A DNA stretch of 33,333 nucleotides from Gammaproteobacteria bacterium (lineage in GTDB: Bacteria; Pseudomonadota; Gammaproteobacteria; Xanthomonadales; Xanthomonadaceae): assembly GCA_012515985.1 (NCBI GenBank), contig JAAYXJ010000010.1, positions 1 to 33,333 of the forward strand, given 5' to 3'. Position 1 is the first letter of the stretch. Each line of letters starts with the position of its first letter. The translations under genes and the position numbers were made by a program. Shown piece after piece: positions 12,014-20,126 of the stretch. The notes under the pieces are model-generated. The model worked only from the letters and a program-made list of their open reading frames with translations, was not told the origin of the DNA and did no database searches.

Positions 12014-12699
12014 GCGGTACGGCGGTGAACGCGGCGCGACGCCGGCGCGGCAGGCGGATGACACGGGAGGAGATCGAGGAAATGTTCCGGCGGCTGTCGG
12101 AACTCAACCCGAACCCGACCACCGAGCTGGAGTACTCCACGCCGTTCGAGCTTCTGATCGCGGTGATCCTTTCCGCCCAGGCCACCGACGTGGGCGTGAA
12201 CAAGGCGACCCGGCGGCTCTTCCCCGTGGCGAACACCCCGCAGGCGATCGCCGAGCTGGGAGAAGAGGGGCTGAAGGATTACATCAACACCATCGGCCTC
12301 TATAACGCCAAGGCCAGGAACGTCATCGCCACCTGCCGGATCCTGCTTGAGCAGCACGGCGGCGAAGTCCCGCGCGAGCGCGCCGCGCTTGAGGCACTGC
12401 CGGGGGTCGGGCGCAAAACCGCCAACGTGGTGCTCAACACCGCCTTCGGCGAGCCGACCATGGCCGTGGACACCCACATCTTCCGGGTTTCCAACCGCAC
12501 CGGCCTGGCGCCGGGGAAAAACGTGCGTGAAGTGGAGGACGCATTGCTCAAGCGGGTGCCCAGGCACTATCTGCAGGACGCCCATCACTGGCTGATCCTG
12601 CACGGCCGCTACGTGTGCAAGGCACGCAGGCCGGATTGCCCGGCCTGCGTGATCCACGACCTGTGCCGCTGGCCGGACAAGACCGCGCCCGCGGAGTGA
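12010..12699 (+). CDS. nth: Endonuclease III (Nth), base-excision repair
   Basis: Nth is a bifunctional DNA glycosylase/AP lyase that removes oxidised pyrimidines. Numbered from GTG 12010 (229 residues), the helix-hairpin-helix LPGVGRKTANVVLN carries the catalytic Lys136, VDTHIFRV carries Asp154, and the [4Fe-4S] loop has Cys203, 210, 213 and 219 (C-x6-C-x2-C-x5-C). All key residues are intact. The GTG overlaps the previous stop and is preceded by GAGGTG at good spacing. An ATG at 12058 would give 213 residues, close to E. coli's 211, without the basic leader VNAARRRRGRR. Either start is possible; coupling favours GTG. The pairing with a fatty-acid gene is positional, with no known functional basis. 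Confidence 0.95.
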   Translation: MSGTAVNAARRRRGRRMTREEIEEMFRRLSELNPNPTTELEYSTPFELLIAVILSAQATDVGVNKATRRLFPVANTPQAIAELGEEGLKDYINTIGLYNAKARNVIATCRILLEQHGGEVPRERAALEALPGVGRKTANVVLNTAFGEPTMAVDTHIFRVSNRTGLAPGKNVREVEDALLKRVPRHYLQDAHHWLILHGRYVCKARRPDCPACVIHDLCRWPDKTAPAE

Positions 12700-12739
12700 G
12701 CCTGCACATGGCCGTCACGAAGTTGCACCCCGTGTGATC

Positions 12740-12768
12740 CTGACCGGTTCCTGTCACAAAACCGTCAA
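12740..12768 (+). promoter_or_regulatory. PHO box before the phosphate porin gene
   Basis: CTGTCAC (12751-12757), AAAA, CCGTCAA (12762-12768) is a near-consensus PhoB site: two 7-bp direct repeats at 11-bp period with an A-tract between. A weaker third half-site, CTGACCG (12740-12746), keeps the same phase upstream. A -10-like CATAAG (12777-12782) follows eight bases after the last repeat, the usual place when PhoB replaces the -35. This predicts induction in phosphate starvation. Confidence 0.78.
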
Positions 12769-12815
12769 CCCGGCGACATAAGCTGGGCGTAGCCTCGCCA
12801 ACGAGCCCCATCGTC

Positions 12816-13961
12816 ATGTCGATTCCCCGCCCGAGCGCGCCGATCGCGGCACTCGCCGTGCTGCTTGCGGCTTCACCCCAGGCTCGCGCCATCGACCTGG
12901 GCGAAGTCGGCGGTTTCGAGCTGTCGTTCGAAGGCCTGTTCCAGGTCGACGGATACCGCTACCGGGATGACTGGAGCCACCTGGGCGACGATACGGATGT
13001 GCGGCGCTCCGAGCTGGTGCTCAAGGGCGCGCATGCCAGCGGGTTCGACTGGGTCGTGGGTTATGACTCCAAATCGGAAAAATGGCTGGACGTCAACGCC
13101 CGCATCCGCTTCGACGGACGCAGCCAACACCTGCGCGTCGGACAGTTCAAGCAGCCCACGGGGCTTGAGGAGCTGAGTTCGTCGACCACCAACGACTTCA
13201 TCGCCAAGGCGGCCGCCACCAATACCTTCGCGGTGTCGCGCCGGCTGGGCGTGGGCTGGGGCATCGACCAGGGCGACTGGAGCGTTTCGGCGAGCTGGTT
13301 TGACCGCGAGCTGACCCGCAATGAAGCCGAAGGCGACGGCTTTGCCGCCCGCGGGACCTGGGCTCCCCTGCGCGGGGAAGGCAGGGTCCTGCACCTGGGC
13401 CTTTCCGCGAGCCGGCGCGACGCCCCGGATGATGGCATCCGCCTGCGCGCCCGGCCCAACATGGACCTGGCCGGGATCCGCCTGCTCGATACCGGCGCGA
13501 TCGCCGATGCGCGGCGGGCCACCACGGTGGGCGCGGAAGCCATGTGGATCCAGGGCCCGGTCAAGGTGCAGGCGGAATGGTTCGAGTCCACCGTGGAGCG
13601 CCGCGACAGCCGGGACTTCGACGGGTCCGGCGGCTATGCCTCGGTGGTGTGGCAGCCCGGCGGGCAGACCTGGGACTATCGCGAGGGCGTGCCGCGCACC
13701 CCGGGCGCAGGCGGTGAGCCCGCCGGCCTGTGGCAGCTGGGGGTGCGCTACGACCGCCTGGACCTCGACGATCCAGGCGCCGGGATCGCCGGTGGCACCA
13801 TGGACGTGTGGACGGCCGGGGTGAACTGGTACCACGGCGAGCACCTGAAGCTGGCGCTCAACTACGTCGAGGCCGACACCGCCCGCGACACGGGCCCACC
13901 GACGGGCTGGCTGGACGTTGATCCTTCCAGCATCCAGGCCCGGGTCCAGCTGGCCTGGTGA
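12816..13961 (+). CDS. Phosphate-selective porin, OprP/OprO family
   Basis: This is a predicted outer-membrane anion channel for phosphate or polyphosphate uptake. The 381 residues start with a signal peptide (AALAVLLAASPQARA, cleavage near residue 25). The mature part begins with the OprP-type strand FELSFEGLFQVDGYRYRDD, followed by DTDVRRSELVLKG, RVGQFKQPTGLEELSSS and many alternating amphipathic strands, and ends in VQLAW, an aromatic outer-membrane C-terminus. RVGQFKxPxGLE is typical of the family. A PHO box lies upstream, and a second PHO-controlled unit follows. The length is slightly short for OprP (about 410 mature), but no strand is visibly broken. The gene follows nth on the same strand but with its own regulation. 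Confidence 0.88.
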   Translation: MSIPRPSAPIAALAVLLAASPQARAIDLGEVGGFELSFEGLFQVDGYRYRDDWSHLGDDTDVRRSELVLKGAHASGFDWVVGYDSKSEKWLDVNARIRFDGRSQHLRVGQFKQPTGLEELSSSTTNDFIAKAAATNTFAVSRRLGVGWGIDQGDWSVSASWFDRELTRNEAEGDGFAARGTWAPLRGEGRVLHLGLSASRRDAPDDGIRLRARPNMDLAGIRLLDTGAIADARRATTVGAEAMWIQGPVKVQAEWFESTVERRDSRDFDGSGGYASVVWQPGGQTWDYREGVPRTPGAGGEPAGLWQLGVRYDRLDLDDPGAGIAGGTMDVWTAGVNWYHGEHLKLALNYVEADTARDTGPPTGWLDVDPSSIQARVQLAW

Positions 13962-13978
13962 GGCTTGCCGGGGTGGCG

Positions 13979-13996
13979 ATGTCACCCCTGCGTCAT
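13979..13996 (+). promoter_or_regulatory. Second PHO box, before the glycosyltransferase remnant
   Basis: ATGTCAC (13979-13985), CCCT, GCGTCAT (13990-13996) shows two half-sites at the 11-bp PhoB period, each with two mismatches to CTGTCAT. The spacer is less A/T-rich than at the porin gene. It lies 18 bases after the porin stop and 59 bases before the remnant ATG. Retention of this site shows that the lost genes were phosphate-regulated. Confidence 0.6.
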
Positions 13997-14054
13997 CCAA
14001 GCGCAATGCCGGTGACACCGCTCGGGGGGATTCTGGGTCAAACCGGAGTTCCCG

Positions 14055-14190
14055 ATGCATGACGCGCTCGTCACCGAAACCTGGCCCCCTGAAGTCAACG
14101 GCGTCGCCCTGACGGTGCGCAGCCTGCAGCGCGGACTGCTGCGCCGTGGCCGCAGGGTCAGCGTGGTGCGGCCCGCGCAGCATCCGGGAC
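14055..14190 (+). pseudogene. N-terminal remnant of a GT-B (family 1/4) glycosyltransferase
   Basis: Only about the first 45 residues remain. ALVTETWPPEVNGVALTV and RGRRVSVVRP (residues 4-40) are the characteristic first strand and loop of GT4-type glycosyltransferases, such as the phosphate-starvation glycolipid and mannosyl enzymes. After about residue 42-46 the frame turns into meaningless Arg/Ala-rich sequence, while PAP2 phosphatase sequence appears in another frame. The ATG has GGAG seven bases upstream and a PHO box beyond, so the start signals are intact. The end given is the approximate junction (14175-14205). The frame stays open into rlmJ. Confidence 0.75.
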
Positions 14191-14346
14191 AGGTCGCTGC
14201 CGTTCGCGGCGAGCGTGGCGGTATCGCGCGTCGTACTCGACCTGCACTACCCCAGCGACGTGCTTGCGGCCACGCTGATCGGGAGCGTCCTGGCCGGGAT
14301 TTCCATCGCGCTTGCCCCCGGCGTCGCGCTGCCGGTCATGGGCTGA
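14191..14346 (+). pseudogene. C-terminal remnant of a PAP2-family phosphatase
   Basis: About 50 residues remain, reading AASVAVSRVVLDLHYPSDVL and then AATLIGSVLAGIS to a TGA at 14344-14346. SRVVLDLHYPSD is the third PAP2 signature (SRxxxxxHxxxD) and is intact. The first and second signatures (KxxxxxxRP, PSGH), the earlier membrane helices and any start codon are gone. It is in a different frame from the glycosyltransferase remnant that abuts it, so a deletion joined the two genes. Its natural position was evidently directly upstream of rlmJ. Confidence 0.72.
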
Positions 14347-14381
14347 GCAGCCGGGCAGCCGCGGCCCGCTACCATGGGCGG

Positions 14382-15239
14382 GTGAACTACCGCCACTCCT
14401 TCCACGCCGGCAACCATGCCGATGTCCTCAAGCACGTCGTCCTGCTGGCCCTCTGCGACGCGCTCGTTGCCAAGCCGGCCGCCTGCTTTGCCCTGGACAC
14501 CCATGCCGGGCGCGGGCTCTACCAGCTTGAAGGCGGCGAGGCCTCGCGCACCGGCGAGGCGCTGGACGGCATTGGCCGGCTCGGCGACGGCAGCGGCGCC
14601 CCGCCGGCCGTGCAGCGGTACCTGGAGGCGGTGGCCCGCTGCCGCAGCGAGCACGGCGATGGCGCCTATCCCGGCTCCCCGTGGCTGCTCGCCCATGCGC
14701 TGCGCGCGCAGGATGCGATCGCCTGCTGCGAACTGCAGCCCGGGGAAGCGGCGGCGCTCAGGCTTGCCCTTCGCGCCGACCGCCGGGTGACCGTGCACGA
14801 GCGCGATGGCTACGCGGCCATGCGTGCCCTGCTGCCTCCGCGCCGGGGCGAGACCCGGTTCGCGCGCGGCCTGGTGCTGATGGATCCGCCCTATGAGCGC
14901 CGGCTGGCGGAGTTCGACGAGGCGATCCCGGCGCTGCAGGAAGGCCTCGCCCGCTGGCCACAGGGCTGCTTTGCGCTGTGGTACCCGATCAAGCAGCGGC
15001 GCTGCCTGCAGCCGTTCCTGCGCCGCGCGGCCGCGCTGGAAGCCAGGTCCGCCCTGGCGTGTGAACTGCTGGTGCGCCCCGACGACTCGCCGCTGCGCAT
15101 GAACGGCAGCGGCATGCTCCTGCTCAACGCCCCGTGGCGGATCGAAGCGGCGCTGGCACCCGCGCTGGCCCACCTGTGCAGCGCGCTGGGCGAGCCGGGC
15201 GCGGACCACGATCTGCGATGGCTGCGGACGCCCGCCTGA
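14382..15239 (+). CDS. rlmJ: 23S rRNA (adenine-2030-N6)-methyltransferase RlmJ
   Basis: RlmJ makes m6A2030 in 23S rRNA, using SAM. The 285 residues begin (V/M)NYRHSFHAGNHADVLKHVV, which is diagnostic, then ALDTHAGRGLYQL (SAM site) and the catalytic LMDPPYE (DPPY 168-171). E. coli RlmJ has 280 residues. GTG 14382 is the only start matching the family N-terminus; no ATG lies near it in frame. The frame is, however, open all the way back to ATG 14055 of the glycosyltransferase remnant, so a 394-residue N-terminally extended form is possible from that start. RlmJ is normally a lone housekeeping gene; here it may fall under PHO-box transcription because of the upstream deletion (inference). Confidence 0.93.
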   Translation: MNYRHSFHAGNHADVLKHVVLLALCDALVAKPAACFALDTHAGRGLYQLEGGEASRTGEALDGIGRLGDGSGAPPAVQRYLEAVARCRSEHGDGAYPGSPWLLAHALRAQDAIACCELQPGEAAALRLALRADRRVTVHERDGYAAMRALLPPRRGETRFARGLVLMDPPYERRLAEFDEAIPALQEGLARWPQGCFALWYPIKQRRCLQPFLRRAAALEARSALACELLVRPDDSPLRMNGSGMLLLNAPWRIEAALAPALAHLCSALGEPGADHDLRWLRTPA

Positions 15240-15359
15240 GCGGGCCCGGCCCTGCCCCGACAGCGCTCATGTGGACGCCGGATTCAGCCGCACGGGGCCA
15301 CACTGGGACGGGCTGAACAAGCAAATCCTTCACTTCCAGCATGGCAGCATCCCCACCCA

Positions 15360-15911
15360 ATGGCCGCTAGAAACCGACTACCGCCGTGGCACGATGAAGT
15401 CCGGCTCGCCAATGGACGCGAGATCCTCATCCGTCCCATCCGGCCCGACGACGCGCTGCCGGTGCGCGCCGGGTTCAGCCTGCTCCAGCCAGAGACGCTG
15501 CGCCATCGCTTCCTGCGGGAGATGAGCGAGCTCACCCCGGAGATGGCCCAGCGCCTGACCCGGCCCGACCCGAAGACCACGTTCGTGCTCGTGGCCGGCG
15601 AAAACCTCCCGGCCGGCGAGGCCGTGATCGGCGCCATCGCGCGCGTCCACGCACCTGCCGGCAGCGGCGAAGGCGAGTTCGCGATCCTCGTGGGCCAGTA
15701 CCTGGCCGGGATGGGCGTGGGCCGCCAGCTGATGCTGCGGCTGGTGCGCTGGGCGCGCGGCAAGCGCCTGGAGCGCCTCTACGGCGACGTGCCCGAGGAG
15801 AACGAGCCGATGCTGGCACTGGCCGGATCAGTCGGCTTCCACCGCGAAGGCGCCCCCCGCGACGGCCTGGTGCGGATGGTGCTCGACCTGGACAGCGCCG
15901 GGCAGGCTTGA
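15360..15911 (+). CDS. GNAT-family N-acetyltransferase
   Basis: This is a GNAT acyltransferase of about 183 residues. It opens LANGREILIRPIRPDDALP, the start seen in acetyltransferase domains of the protein-lysine Pat/YfiQ type, and continues FLREMSELTPEMAQRLTRPD. The acetyl-CoA-binding loop is LAGMGVGRQLMLRLVRWARG (motif A, Q/RxxGxG/A form), followed by LYGDVPEENEPMLALAGSVGF (motif B). There is no regulatory or CoA-ligase domain, so it is a stand-alone enzyme; its target is unknown. The ATG at 15360 has no clear Shine-Dalgarno sequence, and the 120 bases upstream show no gene. Its stop is 31 bases before mfd. Confidence 0.85.
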   Translation: MAARNRLPPWHDEVRLANGREILIRPIRPDDALPVRAGFSLLQPETLRHRFLREMSELTPEMAQRLTRPDPKTTFVLVAGENLPAGEAVIGAIARVHAPAGSGEGEFAILVGQYLAGMGVGRQLMLRLVRWARGKRLERLYGDVPEENEPMLALAGSVGFHREGAPRDGLVRMVLDLDSAGQA

Positions 15912-15921
15912 GCCCGCCGCG

Positions 15922-15938
15922 CCCGCTACAATAGCGGG
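15922..15938 (+). promoter_or_regulatory. Palindromic -10 region of mfd
   Basis: CCCGCTA-CAA-TAGCGGG is a perfect 7-bp inverted repeat with TACAAT (15927-15932) at its centre. Only ten bases separate this -10 from the mfd ATG, so a transcript from it would have a leader of about four nt. No convincing -35 is present at 16-18 bp (GGCTTG at 15905-15910 is the best). The palindrome could also bind a repressor. Confidence 0.4.
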
Positions 15939-15942
15939 TTCG

Positions 15943-18900
15943 ATGACGCCCCCTTCCCCTCCCGCCCCGCCGCTGCCGCGACGCGGCCAGCAGCGCGCCT
16001 TCTGGCGTGCGCCGGCCTCGCCGTCCGCGCTTGCCTGGATGCTGGCCGCCGCCGCGCGCGAGCATGGCCGCCCGCTGCTGCTGGTTGCCCGCGACAACCA
16101 GCACGCCCACCAGCTGGAAGGCGACCTGCATACCCTGCTGGGCAATGACCCGGATGTGCCGGTGCTGCCGCTGCCGGACTGGGAAACGCTGCCCTACGAC
16201 CAGTTCAGCCCGCACCCGGAGATCGTCAGCCAGCGCCTGGCGACCCTGCACCGCCTGCCCACGCTCAAGCGCGGGATCGTGGTGGTGACGGTGGCCACGC
16301 TGATGCAGCGGCTTCCGCCGCTCAACTACGTGATCGGCCAGACCTTCGACCTCAAGGTGGGCCAGGCGCTGGACCTGGACGGGGAGAAGCTGCGCCTGGA
16401 ATCGGCCGGCTACCGGCATGTGCCGCAGGTGATGGACCCGGGGGAGTTCTCGGTGCGCGGCGGCCTGCTGGACGTGTATCCCATGGGCGCGGATGCGCCC
16501 TTCCGCATCGAGCTGCTGGACACCGACATCGAATCGATCCGGCGCTTCGACCCGGAATCCCAGCGCTCGCTGGACAAGGTTGAAGCGATCCACATGCTGC
16601 CCGGCCGCGAGGTGCCGCTGGACGAGGATGCGCGCGGGCGGGCCATGGACGCGCTGGTGGAGCGCTTCGACCTGGACCAGCGCCGCAGCGCCCTGTTCCA
16701 GGACCTCAAGGCGGGCAGCGCGCCGGCGGGCGTGGAGTATTACCTGCCGCTGTTCTTCGAGGCGCCGCGGGAGCGCTTCGGGGCCGCGCCTTCGCAGCCG
16801 GTGACGGCAACCCTGTTCGACTATCTGGCAGAAGACGCCCTGCCGGTGATTTCGGCCGGCGCCCGCGAGGCCGCCGACGCATTCCACGCGCAGGTGGCCG
16901 ACCGCTACGAGCAGCGCCGGCACGACGTCGAGCGGCCCCTGCTGCCGCCGGGCGAGCTGTGGCTCCCGCCCGATGCGGTCCGCGAGCGCCTCAACCGCGG
17001 CGAGCGGGTGGAGGTGGCCGGCGAGGGCCATCCGCGCCACGCGGACGCCGTGGCCTTGGGCGACCAGCCCGCGCCGGACCTGCCCCTGACGGTGCGCAAC
17101 GAGGAGCCGGCGGCGGCACTCAAGTCATTCCTGGCCAGCTATCCGGGCCGGGTGCTGGTGGCGGCCGACAGCCCGGGGCGCCGCGAGGCGCTGCAGGAAA
17201 TGCTGCAGTCGGCCGACATCCGGCCGCAGGTGCTGCCGGACTTCAACGCCTTCCTGGAAACGCCGCCGGAGCCTGGCACCCCGGCCTTGGCCGTGGCGCC
17301 GCTGGAGAACGGCTTCGCCGTCGACAAGCCGCAGGTGACGGTGCTCACCGAGCGCCAGCTGTTCCCCGAGCGGGCCAGCCAGCCGCGCCGGGCCCGTCGC
17401 GCGGGCCGCGAGCCCGAGGCGATCATCCGCGACCTGGGCGAACTCGCCGAGGGCGCGCCGATCGTGCACGAGGACCACGGCGTGGGCCGCTATCGCGGCC
17501 TGGTGGTGCTGGAGGCCGGCGGCAGCCCGGCAGAATACCTGGAGATCGAATATGCCAAGGGCGACCGCCTGTACGTCCCGGTCGCCCAGCTGCACCTGAT
17601 CAACCGCTATTCGGGCGCCTCGCCCGAAACCGCGCCCCTTCACTCGCTGGGCGGCGAGCAGTGGACGAAGGCCAAGCGCAAGGCCGCAGAAAAGGTCCGC
17701 GACGTGGCCGCCGAACTGCTTGAAATCCACGCCAAGCGCATGGCTCGCAGCGGCCTGGCGCTGGATGTGGACCGCGCCGAGTACGAGCCGTTCGCCGCCG
17801 CCTTCCCGTTCGAGGAGACCCCGGACCAGCTCGCCGCCATCGAGGCGGTGATCCGTGACCTGGGCTCGAGCCAGCCGATGGACCGCGTGGTCTGCGGCGA
17901 CGTCGGCTTCGGCAAGACCGAGGTGGCGGTGCGCGCCGCGTTCGTGGCCGCCAATGCCGGCAAGCAGGTGGCGGTGCTGGTGCCCACGACCCTGCTGGCC
18001 GAACAGCACTACCGCAACTTCGCCGACCGCTTCGCGGACTGGCCGATCCGGGTCGAGGTGCTCTCGCGCTTCAAGAGCACGAAGGAGATCAAGGCCGAGC
18101 TGGAGAAGCTGGCGCGCGGGGAGATCGACGTCATCGTCGGCACCCACCGGCTGCTGCAGAAGGACGTGAAGTTCAAGGACCTGGGCCTGGTGATCGTGGA
18201 CGAGGAGCAGCGCTTTGGCGTGCGCCAGAAGGAGGCACTGAAGGCGCTGCGCGCCAACGTGCACCTGCTCACGCTCACCGCCACGCCGATTCCGCGCACG
18301 CTCAACATGGCCATGGCCGGCATGCGCGACCTCTCGATCATCGCCACCCCGCCCGCGCACCGCATGGCGGTGCAGACCTTCGTGGGCGAGTGGGACGGCG
18401 CCATGCTGCGGGAAGCCTTCCAGCGCGAGCTTTCGCGCGGCGGCCAGGTGTACTTCCTGCACAACGACGTGGAGTCGATCGGGCGCATGCAGCGCGAGCT
18501 GGAGGAGCTGGTACCCGAGGCCCGCATTGGCGTGGCCCACGGGCAGATGCCCGAGCGCCAGCTCGAGCAGGTGATGCTGGATTTCAACCGGCAGCGCTTC
18601 AACGTGCTGCTGTGCACGACCATCATCGAGTCGGGCATCGACATCCCCAACGCCAACACCATCATCATCAACCGCGCCGACCGCTTCGGGCTGGCCCAGC
18701 TGCACCAGCTGCGCGGACGCGTGGGCCGCTCGCACCACCGCGCGTACGCCTACCTGGTGGTGCCGGACAAGCGCTCGATCACCGCGGATGCAAAGAAGCG
18801 GCTGGAGGCCATCGCCTCGATGGACGAGCTGGGCGCCGGCTTCACCCTGGCCACGCACGACCTGGAAATCCGTGGCGCCGGCGAGCTGCTGGGCGAGGAC

Positions 18901-19455
18901 CAGAGCGGGCAGATGGCCGAGGTCGGCTTCAGCCTGTACACCGAGCTGCTGGAGCGCGCGGTGCGCTCGATCCGGCTGGGCAAGTTGCCCGACATGGACG
19001 AGGAGCCGGACCGCGGCGCCGAGGTCGAGCTGCATGCCCCGGCCCTGATCCCCGAGGACTACCTGCCCGACGTCCACACCCGCCTGACCCTCTACAAGCG
19101 CATCAGCAGCGCCCGCGACGCCGGCGAGCTGCGCGAGTTGCAGGTGGAGATGATCGACCGCTTCGGGCTGCTGCCCGACCAGGCCAAGATGCTGTTCGCC
19201 ACCGCCGAGCTGAAGCTCGAGGCCACGGCGCTGGGCATCCGCAAGCTGGACCTGGGGCCGGAGGGCGGCCGCGTGCAGTTCATCGAGAAACCCAGGGTGG
19301 ACCCGATGGCGGTCATCCGCCTGATCCAGGGGCAGCCGAGGCACTACCGCATGGACGGGCCGGACAAGGTGCGCATCACGCTCGAACTGCCCGAGCCCGC
19401 CGACCGGCTCAAGGCCGCACGCGGGCTGCTCATCGCACTCTCGCCCGGGCCTTGA
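15943..19455 (+). CDS. mfd: Transcription-repair coupling factor Mfd
   Basis: Mfd is an ATP-dependent DNA translocase that removes RNA polymerase stalled at lesions and recruits UvrA. The 1170 residues compare with 1148 in E. coli. The UvrB-like N-terminal module (about 30-340) includes VLPLPDWETLPYDQFSPH and SVRGGLLDVYP. The RNA polymerase-interacting domain is near 490-550 (HEDHGVGRYRGLVVLE). The translocase has Walker A GDVGFGKT at 652-659, VDEEQRFG, TATPIPRTLN and GRVGRSHHRAYAYL. The C-terminal TRCF domain follows. The first 15 residues are Pro-rich and variable. There is no Shine-Dalgarno sequence, and the -10 is unusually close, so leaderless translation is possible. It lies in the same window as uvrA but 9 kb away. 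Confidence 0.98.
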   Translation: MTPPSPPAPPLPRRGQQRAFWRAPASPSALAWMLAAAAREHGRPLLLVARDNQHAHQLEGDLHTLLGNDPDVPVLPLPDWETLPYDQFSPHPEIVSQRLATLHRLPTLKRGIVVVTVATLMQRLPPLNYVIGQTFDLKVGQALDLDGEKLRLESAGYRHVPQVMDPGEFSVRGGLLDVYPMGADAPFRIELLDTDIESIRRFDPESQRSLDKVEAIHMLPGREVPLDEDARGRAMDALVERFDLDQRRSALFQDLKAGSAPAGVEYYLPLFFEAPRERFGAAPSQPVTATLFDYLAEDALPVISAGAREAADAFHAQVADRYEQRRHDVERPLLPPGELWLPPDAVRERLNRGERVEVAGEGHPRHADAVALGDQPAPDLPLTVRNEEPAAALKSFLASYPGRVLVAADSPGRREALQEMLQSADIRPQVLPDFNAFLETPPEPGTPALAVAPLENGFAVDKPQVTVLTERQLFPERASQPRRARRAGREPEAIIRDLGELAEGAPIVHEDHGVGRYRGLVVLEAGGSPAEYLEIEYAKGDRLYVPVAQLHLINRYSGASPETAPLHSLGGEQWTKAKRKAAEKVRDVAAELLEIHAKRMARSGLALDVDRAEYEPFAAAFPFEETPDQLAAIEAVIRDLGSSQPMDRVVCGDVGFGKTEVAVRAAFVAANAGKQVAVLVPTTLLAEQHYRNFADRFADWPIRVEVLSRFKSTKEIKAELEKLARGEIDVIVGTHRLLQKDVKFKDLGLVIVDEEQRFGVRQKEALKALRANVHLLTLTATPIPRTLNMAMAGMRDLSIIATPPAHRMAVQTFVGEWDGAMLREAFQRELSRGGQVYFLHNDVESIGRMQRELEELVPEARIGVAHGQMPERQLEQVMLDFNRQRFNVLLCTTIIESGIDIPNANTIIINRADRFGLAQLHQLRGRVGRSHHRAYAYLVVPDKRSITADAKKRLEAIASMDELGAGFTLATHDLEIRGAGELLGEDQSGQMAEVGFSLYTELLERAVRSIRLGKLPDMDEEPDRGAEVELHAPALIPEDYLPDVHTRLTLYKRISSARDAGELRELQVEMIDRFGLLPDQAKMLFATAELKLEATALGIRKLDLGPEGGRVQFIEKPRVDPMAVIRLIQGQPRHYRMDGPDKVRITLELPEPADRLKAARGLLIALSPGP

Positions 19456-19469
19456 GGCCCGGCCCCACC

Positions 19470-20126
19470 TCAGGCGGCCGCTTCCAGCGCCAGCAGGTAG
19501 TCGCCGAACCCATGGCGGGCGCGCGCATCGCGCCTTGCGCTGGTCACGACGGCGGGATGGGGGCGTCGCGCCAGCACGAATCCATCCCGCGCCAGGGCGG
19601 CCACCAGGGCCTGATCCTCGTGCGCCGCAAGCGGCGGGAATCCGCCTACCGCACGGTACGCCGCCGCCGACACCCCGAGGTTGGCGCCGTGCACGTGCGG
19701 GTGCCCGTCCTCATACCGTTCGCCCGCTAGGAACGCGGCGCGCACGCGCGGCGCGAAGTCGAGCCAGTCGGCCACCCGCACGGTGCCGCAGAAAGCATCC
19801 GCGCCGCAGGCAAGCTGTGCCGAAAGCCAATCGACGGGAACCCGGCTGTCTGCGTCGGTGGTGGCGATCCAGCGTGCTCCCATGGCAAGCAGCATGTCCG
19901 CGGCCGTGGCCCGCGCCCGGCCCACGCAGCGCGCCTGCAGCGCCACTGTGCGGACCCCGTGCGCCGCGCAGACCGCGGCGGTGCCGTCCGTGCAACTGTC
20001 CAGCGCAACCAGGACCTCGACCGGCTCGCCGGCGAGTCCCGGGCAGCGGGCGGCCGCCTGGAGCGACCGCAGGCAGTCCCCGATCAGCGCCTCTTCGTCA
20101 TGTGCGGGCACGAGCACCCCGATCAT
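19470..20126 (-). CDS. Family 2 glycosyltransferase (PIG-L/methyltransferase cluster)
   Basis: This is a GT-A fold, family 2 glycosyltransferase of 218 residues. The N-terminus IGVLVPAHDEEALIGDCLRS is the family start, VALDSCTDGTAAV follows, and ATTDADSRVP supplies the DxD-like metal site. HGANLGVSAAAYRAVGGFP and HEDQALVAAL are the acceptor-side motifs with the likely catalytic Asp. No membrane segment is seen. Its ATG overlaps the methyltransferase stop (ATGA). It is the last gene of the acyl-CoA dehydrogenase / PIG-L / methyltransferase / GT2 set. Sugar and acceptor are unknown. It converges with mfd 14 bases away; a small hairpin there (19447-19460) has no T-run. Confidence 0.85.
   Translation of the reverse strand: MIGVLVPAHDEEALIGDCLRSLQAAARCPGLAGEPVEVLVALDSCTDGTAAVCAAHGVRTVALQARCVGRARATAADMLLAMGARWIATTDADSRVPVDWLSAQLACGADAFCGTVRVADWLDFAPRVRAAFLAGERYEDGHPHVHGANLGVSAAAYRAVGGFPPLAAHEDQALVAALARDGFVLARRPHPAVVTSARRDARARHGFGDYLLALEAAA

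Noticed and set aside
12712-12718. Extra CCGTCAC half-site upstream of the porin PHO box
   Set aside because: Its distance to the main site (39 bp) is off the 11-bp PhoB period and there is no partner half-site.
12873-14183. 436-codon minus-strand frame covering the porin and the second PHO box
   Set aside because: It is opposite a convincing porin with signal peptide and C-terminal Trp; the translation is compositionally biased.
17125-19344. 739-codon open frame antisense to mfd
   Set aside because: High GC content opens long antisense frames; the translation is His/Gln/Leu-rich low-complexity and the sense strand is clearly Mfd.
19447-19460. Perfect small hairpin GGGCCT-TG-AGGCCC at the mfd stop
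   Set aside because: It is short, has no T-run and overlaps the end of the coding sequence; not enough for a terminator call.
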